Source of the DNA: Lenzites betulinus
Lineage: Eukaryota; Basidiomycota; Agaricomycetes; Polyporales; Polyporaceae
Assembly (NCBI GenBank): GCA_022264855.1
Contig: JABYQU010000002.1
Span: 930,001-994,000, forward strand
Direction: 5' to 3'
Length of the DNA stretch: 64,000 bases
Below are positions 11,384-20,620 of this stretch, in pieces. The notes under the pieces are model-generated. The model was given only the letters and a program-made list of their open reading frames with translations, had not been told where the DNA came from and searched no databases. Made by a program: the position numbers and the translations under genes. The number at the start of each line of letters is the position of its first letter. Position 1 is the stretch's first letter.

Positions 11384-11890
11384 GGTTGTCGTGGTGGTAG
11401 ATAGCAGAAAGCGTGGCTGGCCTGAGCCTGTATGTGTGCGGAGGCTCTGTAAGGCACCACCGCCACCGAAGGACCCATGGCGCTGACGTCATTGCACGTT
11501 CACGATCGGGATTCTGCAGACATATACGGCAATTCATGTGCTTCCGAATTAATTACCCAACTGAGGCTGCGAAGCGCTGCAAATACGTACAGGAACGTAC
11601 ATCTGGACTGTGATTCTGACACTGCTATACTACAATCGCTGTGGTGGGAGCATTCCATGATCCGGTGTTAATAATACAATACGTAGAGATAGTCCGTGTG
11701 GGAGAACGAAGGGGTATGATCGTGGCGACAGAGGGAGGATGCGGCGTCTTGCGCGCGCGACGATCCGAGGGGCAGCTTCGGTACATATCGAAGAGCAGGG
11801 CGGTGTGTAAAGCGGGAGCTGGGAAGCGAGTGAGTAATACAACGAGCGCGATGGGTGTGAAACAAGACGTACCGGAGACGTCGACTCCGT
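11384..11890. other. Intergenic region, nothing recognised
   Basis: Upstream region of the WW-domain gene and 3' flank of the next minus-strand gene. Short open frames only; no repeats or RNA genes seen. Confidence 0.5.
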
Positions 11891-12849
11891 TCAGTACGTC
11901 CCCGGACGCGCGCCCTTATGCCAGGCCTCCATGCGACGCAGGACGTTCTCGGGAGCGTGTACACCCTTCCCCGCCTGCTTTCCCCGACCGCGGCTGCCCC
12001 GACGGCGCCGACGCTTCTGCTGGGACGACCTCTCGGGGGACTGCGGCGGGGTCGCGTCCGACGGATTCGAGTGCTCCTTTACCGCACCCGCCTCCGCCTC
12101 CGACGTCGCCCCCTCCTCGCCGGGCAGCGGGCCCCAGTCCGCCTCGTGGTGCTCGTACCATGGCCGCGCAGCGGCCACGATCTTGATCAGGTCCTCATTG
12201 AGGTACCAGCGGCGTTCTTGCGTCTCTTCGTCAGTCCACCAGCCCCCATACAGGTAACAGTCGTCGTCGGGCCAATTATACCCGATTTCCGTGTCGGTGT
12301 ACCGTGGATAGACGGCGCCTTGCACCTGCTCCTCCTCGTCGTCAGCATCTTGCGGCCAATCCTCGAATTTGACAGGCCAGTACTCCGTCTCGAATGCCTG
12401 GCCGTATTCCTCCATGAGCGCCTCCATGCGCGGCTGCTCCTCCTCCCGCTCCTCCGCCTCGATCCCGTCCAGCCAGAAGTTGATGAACGCCTCGACGCGC
12501 TCGGACACGTAGGGCTCCCCCTCCCAGGCGTCGGACCAGTCGGCTTCAACCTCGCGGGTGAAGTCCCACAGTGCAAGTTCCGCGAACTTCGACCTGTGCT
12601 TTTCGTTTTCGCGCTCGTGGCGGAGCGCGGCGGCGGGAGACATGAGCTGGCCCTGGGCACGGTCGGGAGGCGTGCATATCTTGCAGTACACTTGGCCGTG
12701 GCGGCCCTTGACTGCTACGAAGTCTGGAGTGGCCAAAGATGGGTGAGCCACTGTCGCCACGATGCCCGACGCGGCTGAGATGAGATGTGTCGACGCTCAC
12801 CCTGGGGGTACTTAAACTCGGGGACGGGTTCCTTAAGACCTTTGGCCAT
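11891..12849 (-). CDS. Unknown acidic protein with zinc-finger-like N-terminus
   Basis: Not recognised as a named family. Two exons: 12849-12801 encodes MAKGLKEPVPEFKYPQ, and 12774-11891 the rest, joined in frame across a 26-nt gap that is unusually short for an intron. That distance deserves a check, but the frame is continuous and the splice signals are GTGAGC/CTCAG. The total gives 310 aa. Near residue 45 is YCKIC followed by a helix ending in ALRHERENEKH, i.e. a C-x2-C ... H-x6-H arrangement resembling a U1/C2H2-like finger. The middle is acidic and Trp/Tyr-rich (GYNWPDDDCYLYGGWW). The C-terminus has a basic patch KRRRRRGSRGRGK, a possible nuclear or RNA-binding signal, and ends VLRRMEAWHKGARPGTY. 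A nuclear or nucleic-acid role is inference only. Confidence 0.72.
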
Positions 12850-12948
12850 TGCGAAGGTGGTGGTGTTGTGGTAGAGGATGTGGTGTAAGGAGACAGAGGG
12901 CGGGTGGTGGAAGGAGGTAAAGGGCAACGGAGAGGCGAACAAGGCCCG

Positions 12949-12956
12949 CTATATAG
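12949..12956 (-). promoter_or_regulatory. TATA box of the zinc-finger-like gene
   Basis: CTATATAG lies about 100 bases upstream of the ATG at 12849 on the minus strand. Confidence 0.5.
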
Positions 12957-13364
12957 GCCGCCTCCGAGCCCTTCCTTTGTCCTTTGGGAGGCACCAAGCG
13001 AGACCAAGCGCCGTTAGCGAGACTCACTGATTTGGCAGATCCAGCCATAGATCCATGGCACCCTTTGATCGGCAAGGCCGGATTGGTTCCGGATAGATCA
13101 TCTTGAGACCCCTGTGGCACGAGAGCGCGCCGACAAAGGGCGCAGCTGCAGCAGACTCCAAAGCGTTGCCGCTGCACACCATTGTCCTCTCACGTCTCCG
13201 CTCTTGGCGAACGCTCTGGACACACGAGGGTGCGGCGGTCGGTGCCGGAGCTTGGGAGCGAGAATACAACTATAGTTCAGTGTCTGTGTAGATTATACTT
13301 ACAAGCCCGATGAAGAAGAGTATGCTAAGTCCGCCGTGAGCCCGTGAAGGAAAGTCCGAGTCTG
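12950..13364. other. Intergenic region, nothing recognised beyond the TATA box
   Basis: It separates the 3' end of the LCCL gene from the start of the zinc-finger-like gene. Short open frames on both strands show no known protein. Confidence 0.45.
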
Positions 13365-15521
13365 CTACGAGGGCCCCGGAAGCGGGTCTACCCAAGTTCC
13401 GTTCGGATAGAGCGTCGCAGCCATCGTGAAGTCGCCGGAGGAGCCCGAGCTCGTGAACTGCGGCGGAGAAGCGTGTCAGCGGACGTCCAGGCATGCCTGT
13501 TCGATGCACCGGGGGTGCGAATAGACTCTGCTACGGGTGGGAAGAAACTCACCGCCAGCCGGAAGAAGTGGATGAGGCCGGGTTCGAGCGCGGAGAGGGA
13601 GTAGTTGAGGGCCGTGCCGACGTATCGCTCGACGTCGTCCACCAGGAGCGCGAAGCCGTCCCACCCCTCGCCATCCGGAAGGGCGTTCCAGAAGATGGTC
13701 TGGTTGAGGAACGGCGCGGAGACATTGTAGTTGGTAGAGTTCGTGATGAAAGATGGCAGGTCTGAGCCAAGCGGGGCATCGCGCCGCAGCTACCGGTCGG
13801 AACGCGAAGGTCAACTACCGCAGCGGGTGGAGAAGACAGGCAACTCACATCAGCGGCGGTCTGGAGAATAGAGTCGAATCCGAAGGCAGCGACCCCGTTA
13901 AGGAACATTCCCAGCAGGAAACCTTGGTATATTGCGGAAAGTCGGGTCGAGAACCCGGTTCCAGGCATGAGAACCATGGCGAGAATGTAGTGGTGTAGCC
14001 TAAGCTCCAGTCCCGGCAGCTGTGAGAGGACCAGGGTGACAAGGCCGCCCGCGATATACCACCCGAGGTACCACGGGAGCCATCCCGTCTTCCTGATCAC
14101 TCTCACCTGGTTGATCACGATGACCAGAAGGATGATAACGATGATGACCAGTGCGGTGACCCCTCCCGCTCGTGCTTTGATGTCGGACGCGGTGAGGCGG
14201 TCGATGGGAATCTTGTCCGTGGTAAGGTTAGTCAAGACACCGGCCCAGTACGGAGCCAAGTACCAGACGGTGTATTCGATTGGGGCCCTGCGGAACGCGG
14301 GGAGCGTGAACCGGAATGCAAGACGCCAAAACGCGTATGCAACGAAAAGTGCGGGCAGAAATTGCTGGAAAGCAACGTCTAGAGGCGGAGGGCTCGCCTG
14401 CGGTTGCGAGAAAAGTGTTACATGCCAGAAGCCGATGCAGACGAGGCACCAGTATGCGACGATAGGTTTGGGGCGAAGCACAAGGAAGATGAGTGCGGTA
14501 ATGAGGATGTTGAATGCAAGTGCTTCGTTGCGTAGGTCAGAACAGCTATGCAGGGATGTCGTTGGGAGGAACCGGAAAGAGAGCGGGAATACCGATGGGA
14601 ATCCAATTGAAGAAAGACCGTGGGCGGAGAAAGGGAGGAAATCGGTGAAGTTGCCGACGAGTTCCAGTGTCGCGCAGCCACCTTTGGAATTACTTATGAG
14701 ACCTCTGTAGCATACGTCAGTCAAACACGATATCCGTCTTACACCGAATTTAATAACTCACGCTTGCACAGCAGCAGCACATATAAATGTGTCTCCTCGG
14801 TACGTCCGGTTCTCGTCACCACCTCCGACGATCAGCGGAACGAAATCAACCTGCTCGTCTCCGACCGTCCGGGGGTTCTGCAAGATGACCGAGTTGCACT
14901 GTGCGGGACACCGAAAGTCGAACGTTGCGTTATCGAATGGTCCGCAAGCATCTCCGTTGAGACCGCAGCCATCGTTTGCGGCCCAGTACGTAGCCGTGCA
15001 TCCAATAAACGAGTCCGCCGGGGTGAGGAAAGACTGCGCCCGTGCGAAGAACGCGAATCCGATGATGTAGCCCACAGCAAGGACGACGAAGAGCCAGGGG
15101 TTTGTGAAGGCACGGGTGAGTCTGATCCAAGCAGGCTCGAGGGCAATGCTGAAGACCCTCTGTCGCCAGCGATGCGTACTACCCAGGAACGGAGCGGGGT
15201 CTGCGCGGCTGAGCTGCAAGGTTCTGTCACTCGAGAGAAGGAGAAAGTTAGCGTACCTGGGAGGTCTACTTTGGGACGAGGGCCGCGGAAGTACAACCAT
15301 GCACGGCGCACGCGCGGGTGGTCCAGCCAGAATGCCCTCTGAAGCCGATATTTGAGGAGGTTTGGAGGCGTTGTTGTCGGTAGAAGCTCTGCTTCCTGCA
15401 CCTCAAAAGTATGTTCAGGCGTATACTTTGCGGGCAGTTCCGAGTCCGTGCGCGGCATTTCCTCGCCAACATGAGTCAAGCGAGAGGACGACTCGGATAT
15501 GGAGGTGGAGCTCGACGCCAT
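13365..15521 (-). CDS. LCCL-domain polytopic membrane protein
   Basis: Membrane protein with a lumenal or extracellular LCCL domain; the fungal family has no settled function. The start at 15521 gives a cytosolic head (MASSSTSISE...), then KYRLQRAFWLDHPRVRRAWLYFRGP. A first transmembrane helix follows (WLFVVLAVGYIIGFAFFA), then the LCCL domain: CTATYWAANDGCGLNGDACGPF, FRCPAQCNSVILQNPR, VGGGDENRTYRGDTFICAAAVQAG, with its conserved cysteines. Several more helices follow, including AFNILITALIFLVL, WCLVCIGFWHVTLF, ALVIIVIILLVIVI, WYLGWYIAGGLVTLVL and IYQGFLLGMFLNGVAAFGF. The C-terminal lumenal part contains NATS-type sequons (NSTNYN, NQT, NYS, NGT) and ends VDPLPGPS. About five exons; stop TAG at 13367-13365. 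Confidence 0.88.
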
Positions 15522-16224
15522 CCCATGGGATGCGTAAGACGAAAGTGTGCGAGGGAGGAGGCAAGGCTAGAGGGTTGCCATGAGTGGTCTGGAGGCCGAG
15601 GGCATCCGCTGCGCAAAGGACTGGCTATTCTTGGAAGACTTGCGCCGAGCGCTTGTTTACAGCTGTTCCCTACTACTTCGAACACGCAGCAGGACCTAAG
15701 TAGACCTAAGTATATGTATCTAGTAGCTATGGCAAGTACTGCCATGGTGGCCTCTATTGGCCAAGCTCAACTCTACCATCTTGGAAGCGAACCACGGCTG
15801 GCTAGAAGGATCCCTTTCGGATATCTTGCTCTGGAGCTATCAACTTGCACTGATTCACGATCTCAGGGTGCTGTAAGCACACTACGTGCTTGAAGGCAAC
15901 GTAAATCACCGCCCATACGTCCATAAGTTGCCTGCAGGTAGCAGGAGTACCGCATTATGACCGTAAGCACGAAGTGTCTCGCCGCCGTCAATGAACAGAG
16001 CTGCGCGCCGTGCGTTCTCTGAGGTCATTATAGCGTGTCAATCGGGTGCAGTATGATGTAGGACGGAACGCGGGATGCCCCTCGCGGGCTTGTGTCCTTT
16101 GGGGCAAGCCCTAGTCCATGTGATAGCGATATAGACTGCCCCGTTGCCCGCAGTGAGTACTGCATTGCATAAATACGTCTAGGTGTGGAGACGCCTTCCC
16201 GTGCTCTCCTTCACTTCGATCACC
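15522..16224. other. Intergenic region between the LCCL gene and the lipocalin-like gene
   Basis: Divergent upstream region of about 700 bp. No coding sequence recognised. A TATA-like CATAAATA lies at 16168-16175, 50 bases before the downstream ATG. Confidence 0.5.
16168..16175 (+). promoter_or_regulatory. TATA-like box
   Basis: GCATAAATAC stands 50-57 bases upstream of the ATG at 16225. Confidence 0.45.
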
Positions 16225-16952
16225 ATGGCCGCCCCCGCTGAGATGACCTCCCGCAATATCAGCGGCAAGTACATGATGGTTGGTACATCTGGAAAATCAC
16301 GGTCAACTGCATCTGACGTTTCTATCCACCTAGAATAAAACGTTGAGCGATAGTAGCGACGAGATCCTCCGTCTGCAAGGAGTCGGCTGGACTACGCGCA
16401 CAGCCATCTACTACGCGAGCATCTACCTTTCCGTCAATCATTATACGGACGATGGCGGCATCGAGCACATCGACATCGACCAAACCCTCACCGGAGGCAT
16501 CGGGGGTACGACAGAGAACCGCGCGCTCGATTGGTTGGAAAGATCGCACGAGGACCATATCTTCGGCGCCGTGCTCGGAAAGAACAGGCGTGCACCGTTG
16601 GCTGAACTTGAGCGCGAGTGGCTTAAGAAGGATTGGCTGGATGAGTCGCTTGTAGATGGGGCGATCATCTACACCCAGGCGAACAGCGATACGCCGAAGA
16701 GCGGGAAAACCTGGGCCTCGCAGCAGGTCAGTGCTTTCATCCTGTATAACTTGCGGTTGGTAAACCATATCCTTTATAGACCTGGGGTCTCGAGGAAGTC
16801 AACGGAGAGAAGAGGTATGCGAGGCACGTTTACTTCGTAGGACCTGGCGGCGAAGTGATCGAGATACGCCTGGTGTATGATTATCGTGAGTACTTATGGA
16901 TGTTCAGACGTTCAGTATTCCTCTGACAAGATGTATAGAGGGCCCCCTTTGA
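16225..16952 (+). CDS. Conserved fungal protein, lipocalin-like, 188 aa
   Basis: A small soluble protein of a type common in filamentous fungi, usually left unnamed. Four exons: 16225-16278, 16334-16726, 16780-16885, 16939-16952; the sum gives exactly 188 aa. The sequence opens MAAPAEMTSRNISGKYMMNKTLSD and contains LRLQGVGWTTRTAI, IEHIDIDQTLTGGIGGTTENR, LDWLERSHEDHIFG and WGLEEVNGEKRYARHVYF, ending in IEIRLVYDYQGPL. Alternating strands with an NG.+.M.+SLSD..DEIL opening suggest a lipocalin-like beta-barrel binding a small hydrophobic ligand, but that is inference. There is no signal peptide or membrane segment, so it is probably cytosolic. Convergent with the next gene, only 80 bp between stops. 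The first donor, GTTGGT, is weak. Confidence 0.85.
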
Positions 16953-17032
16953 TATGATGATACACTAGAAGAAACGAGTGTAAGAAATTGTACATACCTG
17001 TTGTGAGGCCACCGGCCGCTGCCTACCTCGAT

Positions 17033-17671
17033 TTAATCCTTCGGCGGGAAGATGCTAACCACCTTCCACACCGCATCCTTACCGCGCTCCCAAGCCTGCG
17101 GGCCTCTACTCTCCTCTCCACCGAACTCGACCATGACGCCGTCCTTCGCCCACTCACACCAGATGCCTATCGAACCCGACGCAGGGCCCGCGCCTCCGCC
17201 CTTGCGATCCGGCTCACCCATGCTGAGCACGAAATCTTTTCCCGTCGTCTCTGGTGTTATGCTGATCTCCCCCGCGCGTGCTTTGCCGTCCTTATCCGGA
17301 GGAAGGGGGACGAGGCTGAGGACAATCGGCGAGATCGGGTAGGTAGTGTATGCAGATTTGGTGGCGCGTGCCGCATTCGCGCCTGCCTCTGGTGGCGGCA
17401 CGTTGTAAATGTCAATCCCGTCCAGCTCGAGATCGTCATCCCGGAGCTCTTCGCGTTTGAGTCCTGACTTTGGCTTGTAGCCGTGGACGGGTTTGAAGAG
17501 GATGCTGAGACCGAGCGGATAGTAATTGAAGTAGACTGCATCGGAGTACGACTTGACTTCTGGCGTGATAGACTCCGGTTTCGCCGCCTTGGATACCAGC
17601 GCAGATATATGTTCAGACAGCGCAGATGAGGAGGGTTTTTGCCCCAGCAACTGTTTGAGGTCGCCAGCCAT
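17033..17671 (-). CDS. Conserved unknown protein, 212 aa
   Basis: Intronless gene of unknown function. The start chosen is ATG 17671 (MAGDLKQLLGQKPSSSALS); an in-frame ATG further upstream at 17704 would add MIKHPCTHTTT, which looks like leader sequence. Visible blocks: YSDAVYFNYYPLGLSILFKPVHGYKP, a short D/E-rich stretch (REELRDDDLELDGIDIYNVP), ISPIVLSLVPLPP and GSIGIWCEWAKDGVMVEFGGEESRGPQAWERGKDAVWK. The last block, with invariant-looking W and G positions, reads like the conserved core of a cytosolic domain. No signal peptide or membrane helix is visible. It is transcribed divergently from seipin across a 166-bp shared promoter, so the two may be co-regulated. I do not recognise a family name. 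Confidence 0.82.
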   Translation of the reverse strand: MAGDLKQLLGQKPSSSALSEHISALVSKAAKPESITPEVKSYSDAVYFNYYPLGLSILFKPVHGYKPKSGLKREELRDDDLELDGIDIYNVPPPEAGANAARATKSAYTTYPISPIVLSLVPLPPDKDGKARAGEISITPETTGKDFVLSMGEPDRKGGGAGPASGSIGIWCEWAKDGVMVEFGGEESRGPQAWERGKDAVWKVVSIFPPKD

Positions 17672-17837
17672 GGTCGTGGTATGAGTGCAAGGATGTTTTA
17701 TCACGTGGGAATGACGTATACGGCGTTGAGTACGGCAGCTCGCGCGCGAGGTCGCGCGTGTCTTTCGCCCTCACACTGAATTCCGTGTTGCTTGGACGTT
17801 TGAACGCCCGACCAGCTTATGTCTTGCCGCTGCTAGC
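17672..17837. promoter_or_regulatory. Bidirectional promoter, unknown gene/seipin
   Basis: Only 166 bases separate the two divergent start codons, so both promoters must overlap here. No TATA box is evident. Confidence 0.6.
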
Positions 17838-19171
17838 ATGGAAACCTCGAAGACAGAGACGGACACCGAGCAACGCGACAAACTCCGCAAGAAGGTCGTC
17901 GAGGACACCGGCGGCATCCTCAGCTACTTCTGGCCTTTGCATCCCATCCGCCTTTTCATTGACTTGGTTCTTGCTGCTCTGCGTCTCATACAGCCCCTAG
18001 CACCCCAGTTGGTTCCGCTTGCTGTATTCTCTGTTTCCCTCCCCTTGATTATATTTCTGTCTGTCGGCTCGGGGTACTGGGTATGGAAGAGCGTTGCGGT
18101 TGGGTGGGAGACGGAGATCTTCCTGCAATATGGGTATGTCTCGCCGGTGTAATCACTAAGGACGATTTATTGACTTCTCGAATAGAGATAGTCCAGTACC
18201 ATATGCAGAGACAATAATACCCAATGTCGTCGCGCAGCAGCCCTACGACATATCCTTGCACTTGCTAGTTCCTGCGAATGAAGCCAACTTCGCCCTCGGC
18301 AACTTCATGGCCTCCCTCACGCTCGCTACCGCGCGGAATAGCACCCTTGCTTTTGCCCGCAAGCCGGTGAGTGCACCACTATTTCGTCTTTCTTGCTCTC
18401 CGACTGAAGCGTTGCAGGCAATTGTACTTCCTCCTTCAGCCTCGCCTTGGTCGTTCCTGTACAACCGACCCGGCACGGTTGACCTGAACATTCCGATGCT
18501 GAAGGACTTCACATTGGGCGTAACGCGTCCGCTTGCTCGAGTCGAGCTCGGGCGCAGGGACCTGTGGAAGACGCTCGGTGAGGGCCACGGACGCGAGATT
18601 TCCGTCCTCTCCGGGTATATTCGCGGTGTAGTCCTCCACCGTGGCGTCCGGTGAGCTTGGCGCGCCGTCGTATACAAACTGTGCTGCTGAATACTGAGGC
18701 ATTGAATGACATGTAGCGGCATCATCTCCCGCTTCCCCCTCGCGTCGGCGATGGTGGCTTCCGCGGTGTTCTTCCTCATCCTGTTCGTCGGGATGGTCGC
18801 GTGCCTGATGCCTGCGGTCGAATGGCACTTCCCCTCGGACGTGAATGAGCCGCCGAAGGTTGACGACAGGGCACGGAGACGCAAACGCTCGCGCCGGCGA
18901 ACAGAGGGAGAGGCGGGTGACTCGAAGCATAGGACGAAAGCGGGGACTCAGAGCGATGGCAGCTCTAGGATACGCTCAGCTGTGAGTGCTGAATGACTCT
19001 GCGGTTCTATGCGAATATTAATCACGCTTCACGCAGAGCGATATGTATGAGCAAGAGGTGAAGACGGAGCCGGAACCGGAAGATTGGGATACAACGCAGA
19101 CCCCGGAGGCGTCTGCACAAGCACCAATACGTCGGCGTCAGCCGAGGAGAGATTACTTCGAGGAGGATTGA
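17838..19171 (+). CDS. SEI1: Seipin, lipid-droplet assembly protein
   Basis: ER membrane protein that organises lipid-droplet budding and triacylglycerol flow (yeast Sei1/Fld1, human BSCL2). Architecture visible: cytosolic N-terminus (METSKTETDTEQRDK), first helix LAPQLVPLAVFSVSLPLIIFLSVGSGY (read in two parts), lumenal beta-sandwich with YDISLHLLVPANEANFALGNFMA, LTLATARNST and LARVELGRRDLWKTLGE, then the second helix MVASAVFFLILFVGMVACLMP. A basic and acidic cytosolic tail follows (RRRKRSRRRTEGEAG and EVKTEPEPEDWDTT), ending RRDYFEED. The phrase NFALGNFMASL is characteristic of the family. Five exons or so; introns follow QYG, FARKP, HRGVR and SRIRSA. Stop TGA 19169-19171. It shares a short promoter with the divergent unknown gene. 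Confidence 0.93.
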
Positions 19172-19390
19172 AGCAGCTTTTGTTTCATCATCGGAGCGGA
19201 TGTACGTTCCACGACAGCACAAGCAAACGATACCTGGCTAGTAATCATCTAATGGCACGACCAGAGTGTATATCATTATACCAGGCCGACGAAATCGTAG
19301 TTTCACAGCTGCATCCTGGTACGTATTTATTGAAACCCAACGCATCCAATCGGTGTGTGTACATCCAAATGTCCGAACTCCTGTTCATTT

Positions 19391-20381
19391 CTATGCATCC
19401 TTCGTCTCAGTTTTGGGTGTTTCACCCGCTACTTCTGCTGGTTTCGGATCCTCAGTCTTGGTTGCAGGCTCCGCTTTCTCCACCTTGACCTCCTTAGCTT
19501 CCTCCTTGGTTTCCTCCTTCGCCTCATCCTTTGCCTCCTCCTTCGGGGTTTCCTCCTTCGGCGCGGACGAGTTTCCGCCCAAGCTCTTCACAAGTTCGTT
19601 CGCGTCTGCCTCGCCCAACCCCAACTCCTCGACCAGCGCAAGCAAATCGTCCTCCGTCACGTTTACCCCGTTGAGCCCAGAGTCTCCGAGCTTCTCCCCG
19701 GCATCCAGCTCGCCCTTGCGTGGCTTGGTCCTGATAGGGGACGGCGCGGGCGAGACGTGGGATGGGTTCATCTGTGCGGGGGAATACGCGCCCGGGATGC
19801 CGACGGGGACCGCGCGGAGAAGGGGTTTGTCGCCCTCGAGCGGCGCCCATTCTTCATTCAGACGGAGGTATGAATCGAGCTCGCCGAATTCCACGGCTTC
19901 CTCACTGAGGGTCGCAATGCTTCAGCACGGGGTGGGGACAATCAGACAAGCGGAACTCACAACTGGTCGAACGACTGTGCACGGAGAACATGTTATTATC
20001 GCGAGCGAACGCAGATGCGTATGGAGCACGTACGCCAGGGTATTCGCCGCCGATGAGGAGGCCGGGCAGTTGTTGCTTGTCTGTACCGCACACGGCGCAG
20101 TTGAGAACGCCTGCCGGGACGCGTGCGGAGAGAACACACGAGTACTAGCCTAGTGGGGCCTTTCTCCTCCAAAGCTTCTTCGCATCCTCGTCCGAGGCAA
20201 GGTCGTAGGATGTGAACTGCACCTTCTTGCCCTGCAGGACACGGAGTACATATTCTGCCCATGGACGATTAGAGACAAGATTGGCATGAGATCTCCAGCA
20301 ATCGCGCGCACCTTGGCGGTGCCTCAACGCAGGCTGCGATGCGATTGTGGTCAGGAACACCTGGATTGGCGGTGAAGGCAT
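19391..20381 (-). CDS. SH3BGR-like thioredoxin-fold protein with Lys/Glu-rich tail
   Basis: Thioredoxin/glutaredoxin-fold protein of the SH3BGR family, without a redox CxxC. The start MPSPPIQVFLTTIASQP at 20381 gives the first strand; then EYVLRVLQGKKVQFTSYDLASDEDAKKLWRRKAPL, DKQQLPGLLIGGEYPG and SFDQFEEAVEFGELDSYLRL, the family core. After this comes an acidic linker, a segment VTEDDLLALVEELGLGEADANELVKSL, and a long KEE-type repeat (PKEETPKEEAKDEAKEETKE in part). Five exons. The intron between KAPL and DKQQ (20149-20081, 69 nt) must use a GC donor (CTAG|GCTAGT), because the nearby GT brings a stop. An alternative acceptor 30 nt upstream would insert ten residues; family length argues against it. 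Divergent from MMSDH across 239 bp. Confidence 0.86.
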
Positions 20382-20620
20382 GCTGAGATGAGAGACGGCG
20401 GAGAGATGGATGAGCAGCCGGAGGTCGTAGAAGCGCCCATACCGATACTCGGTCACGCCGACGCGTTTTGGGCGCTTGGATACCCCACATGACCATCGCG
20501 TCCGCCCCGCGCTCTTCCTTGCCGGATCCCGTCCGAGCCTATAAGTACTCAGGCCGACCCGTCTCTCGCCGCCGTTCTCATCTGCGTCGTACTTGCTGCC
20601 GACGTCGACGTGCTCTCACC
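20382..20620. promoter_or_regulatory. Bidirectional promoter, SH3BGR-like gene/MMSDH
   Basis: 239 bases separate the divergent start codons. A TATA box (TATAAGT at 20540-20546) sits 75-81 bases before the MMSDH ATG. This spacing is the reason for choosing 20621 rather than the in-frame upstream ATG at 20468 as the start. Confidence 0.6.

Noticed and set aside
11918..12778. 286-codon plus-strand frame
   Set aside because: Exactly opposite the zinc-finger-like gene; Leu/Arg/Pro-rich, as expected of an antisense shadow.
20468..20620. In-frame N-terminal extension of MMSDH from an upstream ATG
   Set aside because: A TATA box at 20540-20546 lies inside it, and the shorter start gives a typical mitochondrial presequence.
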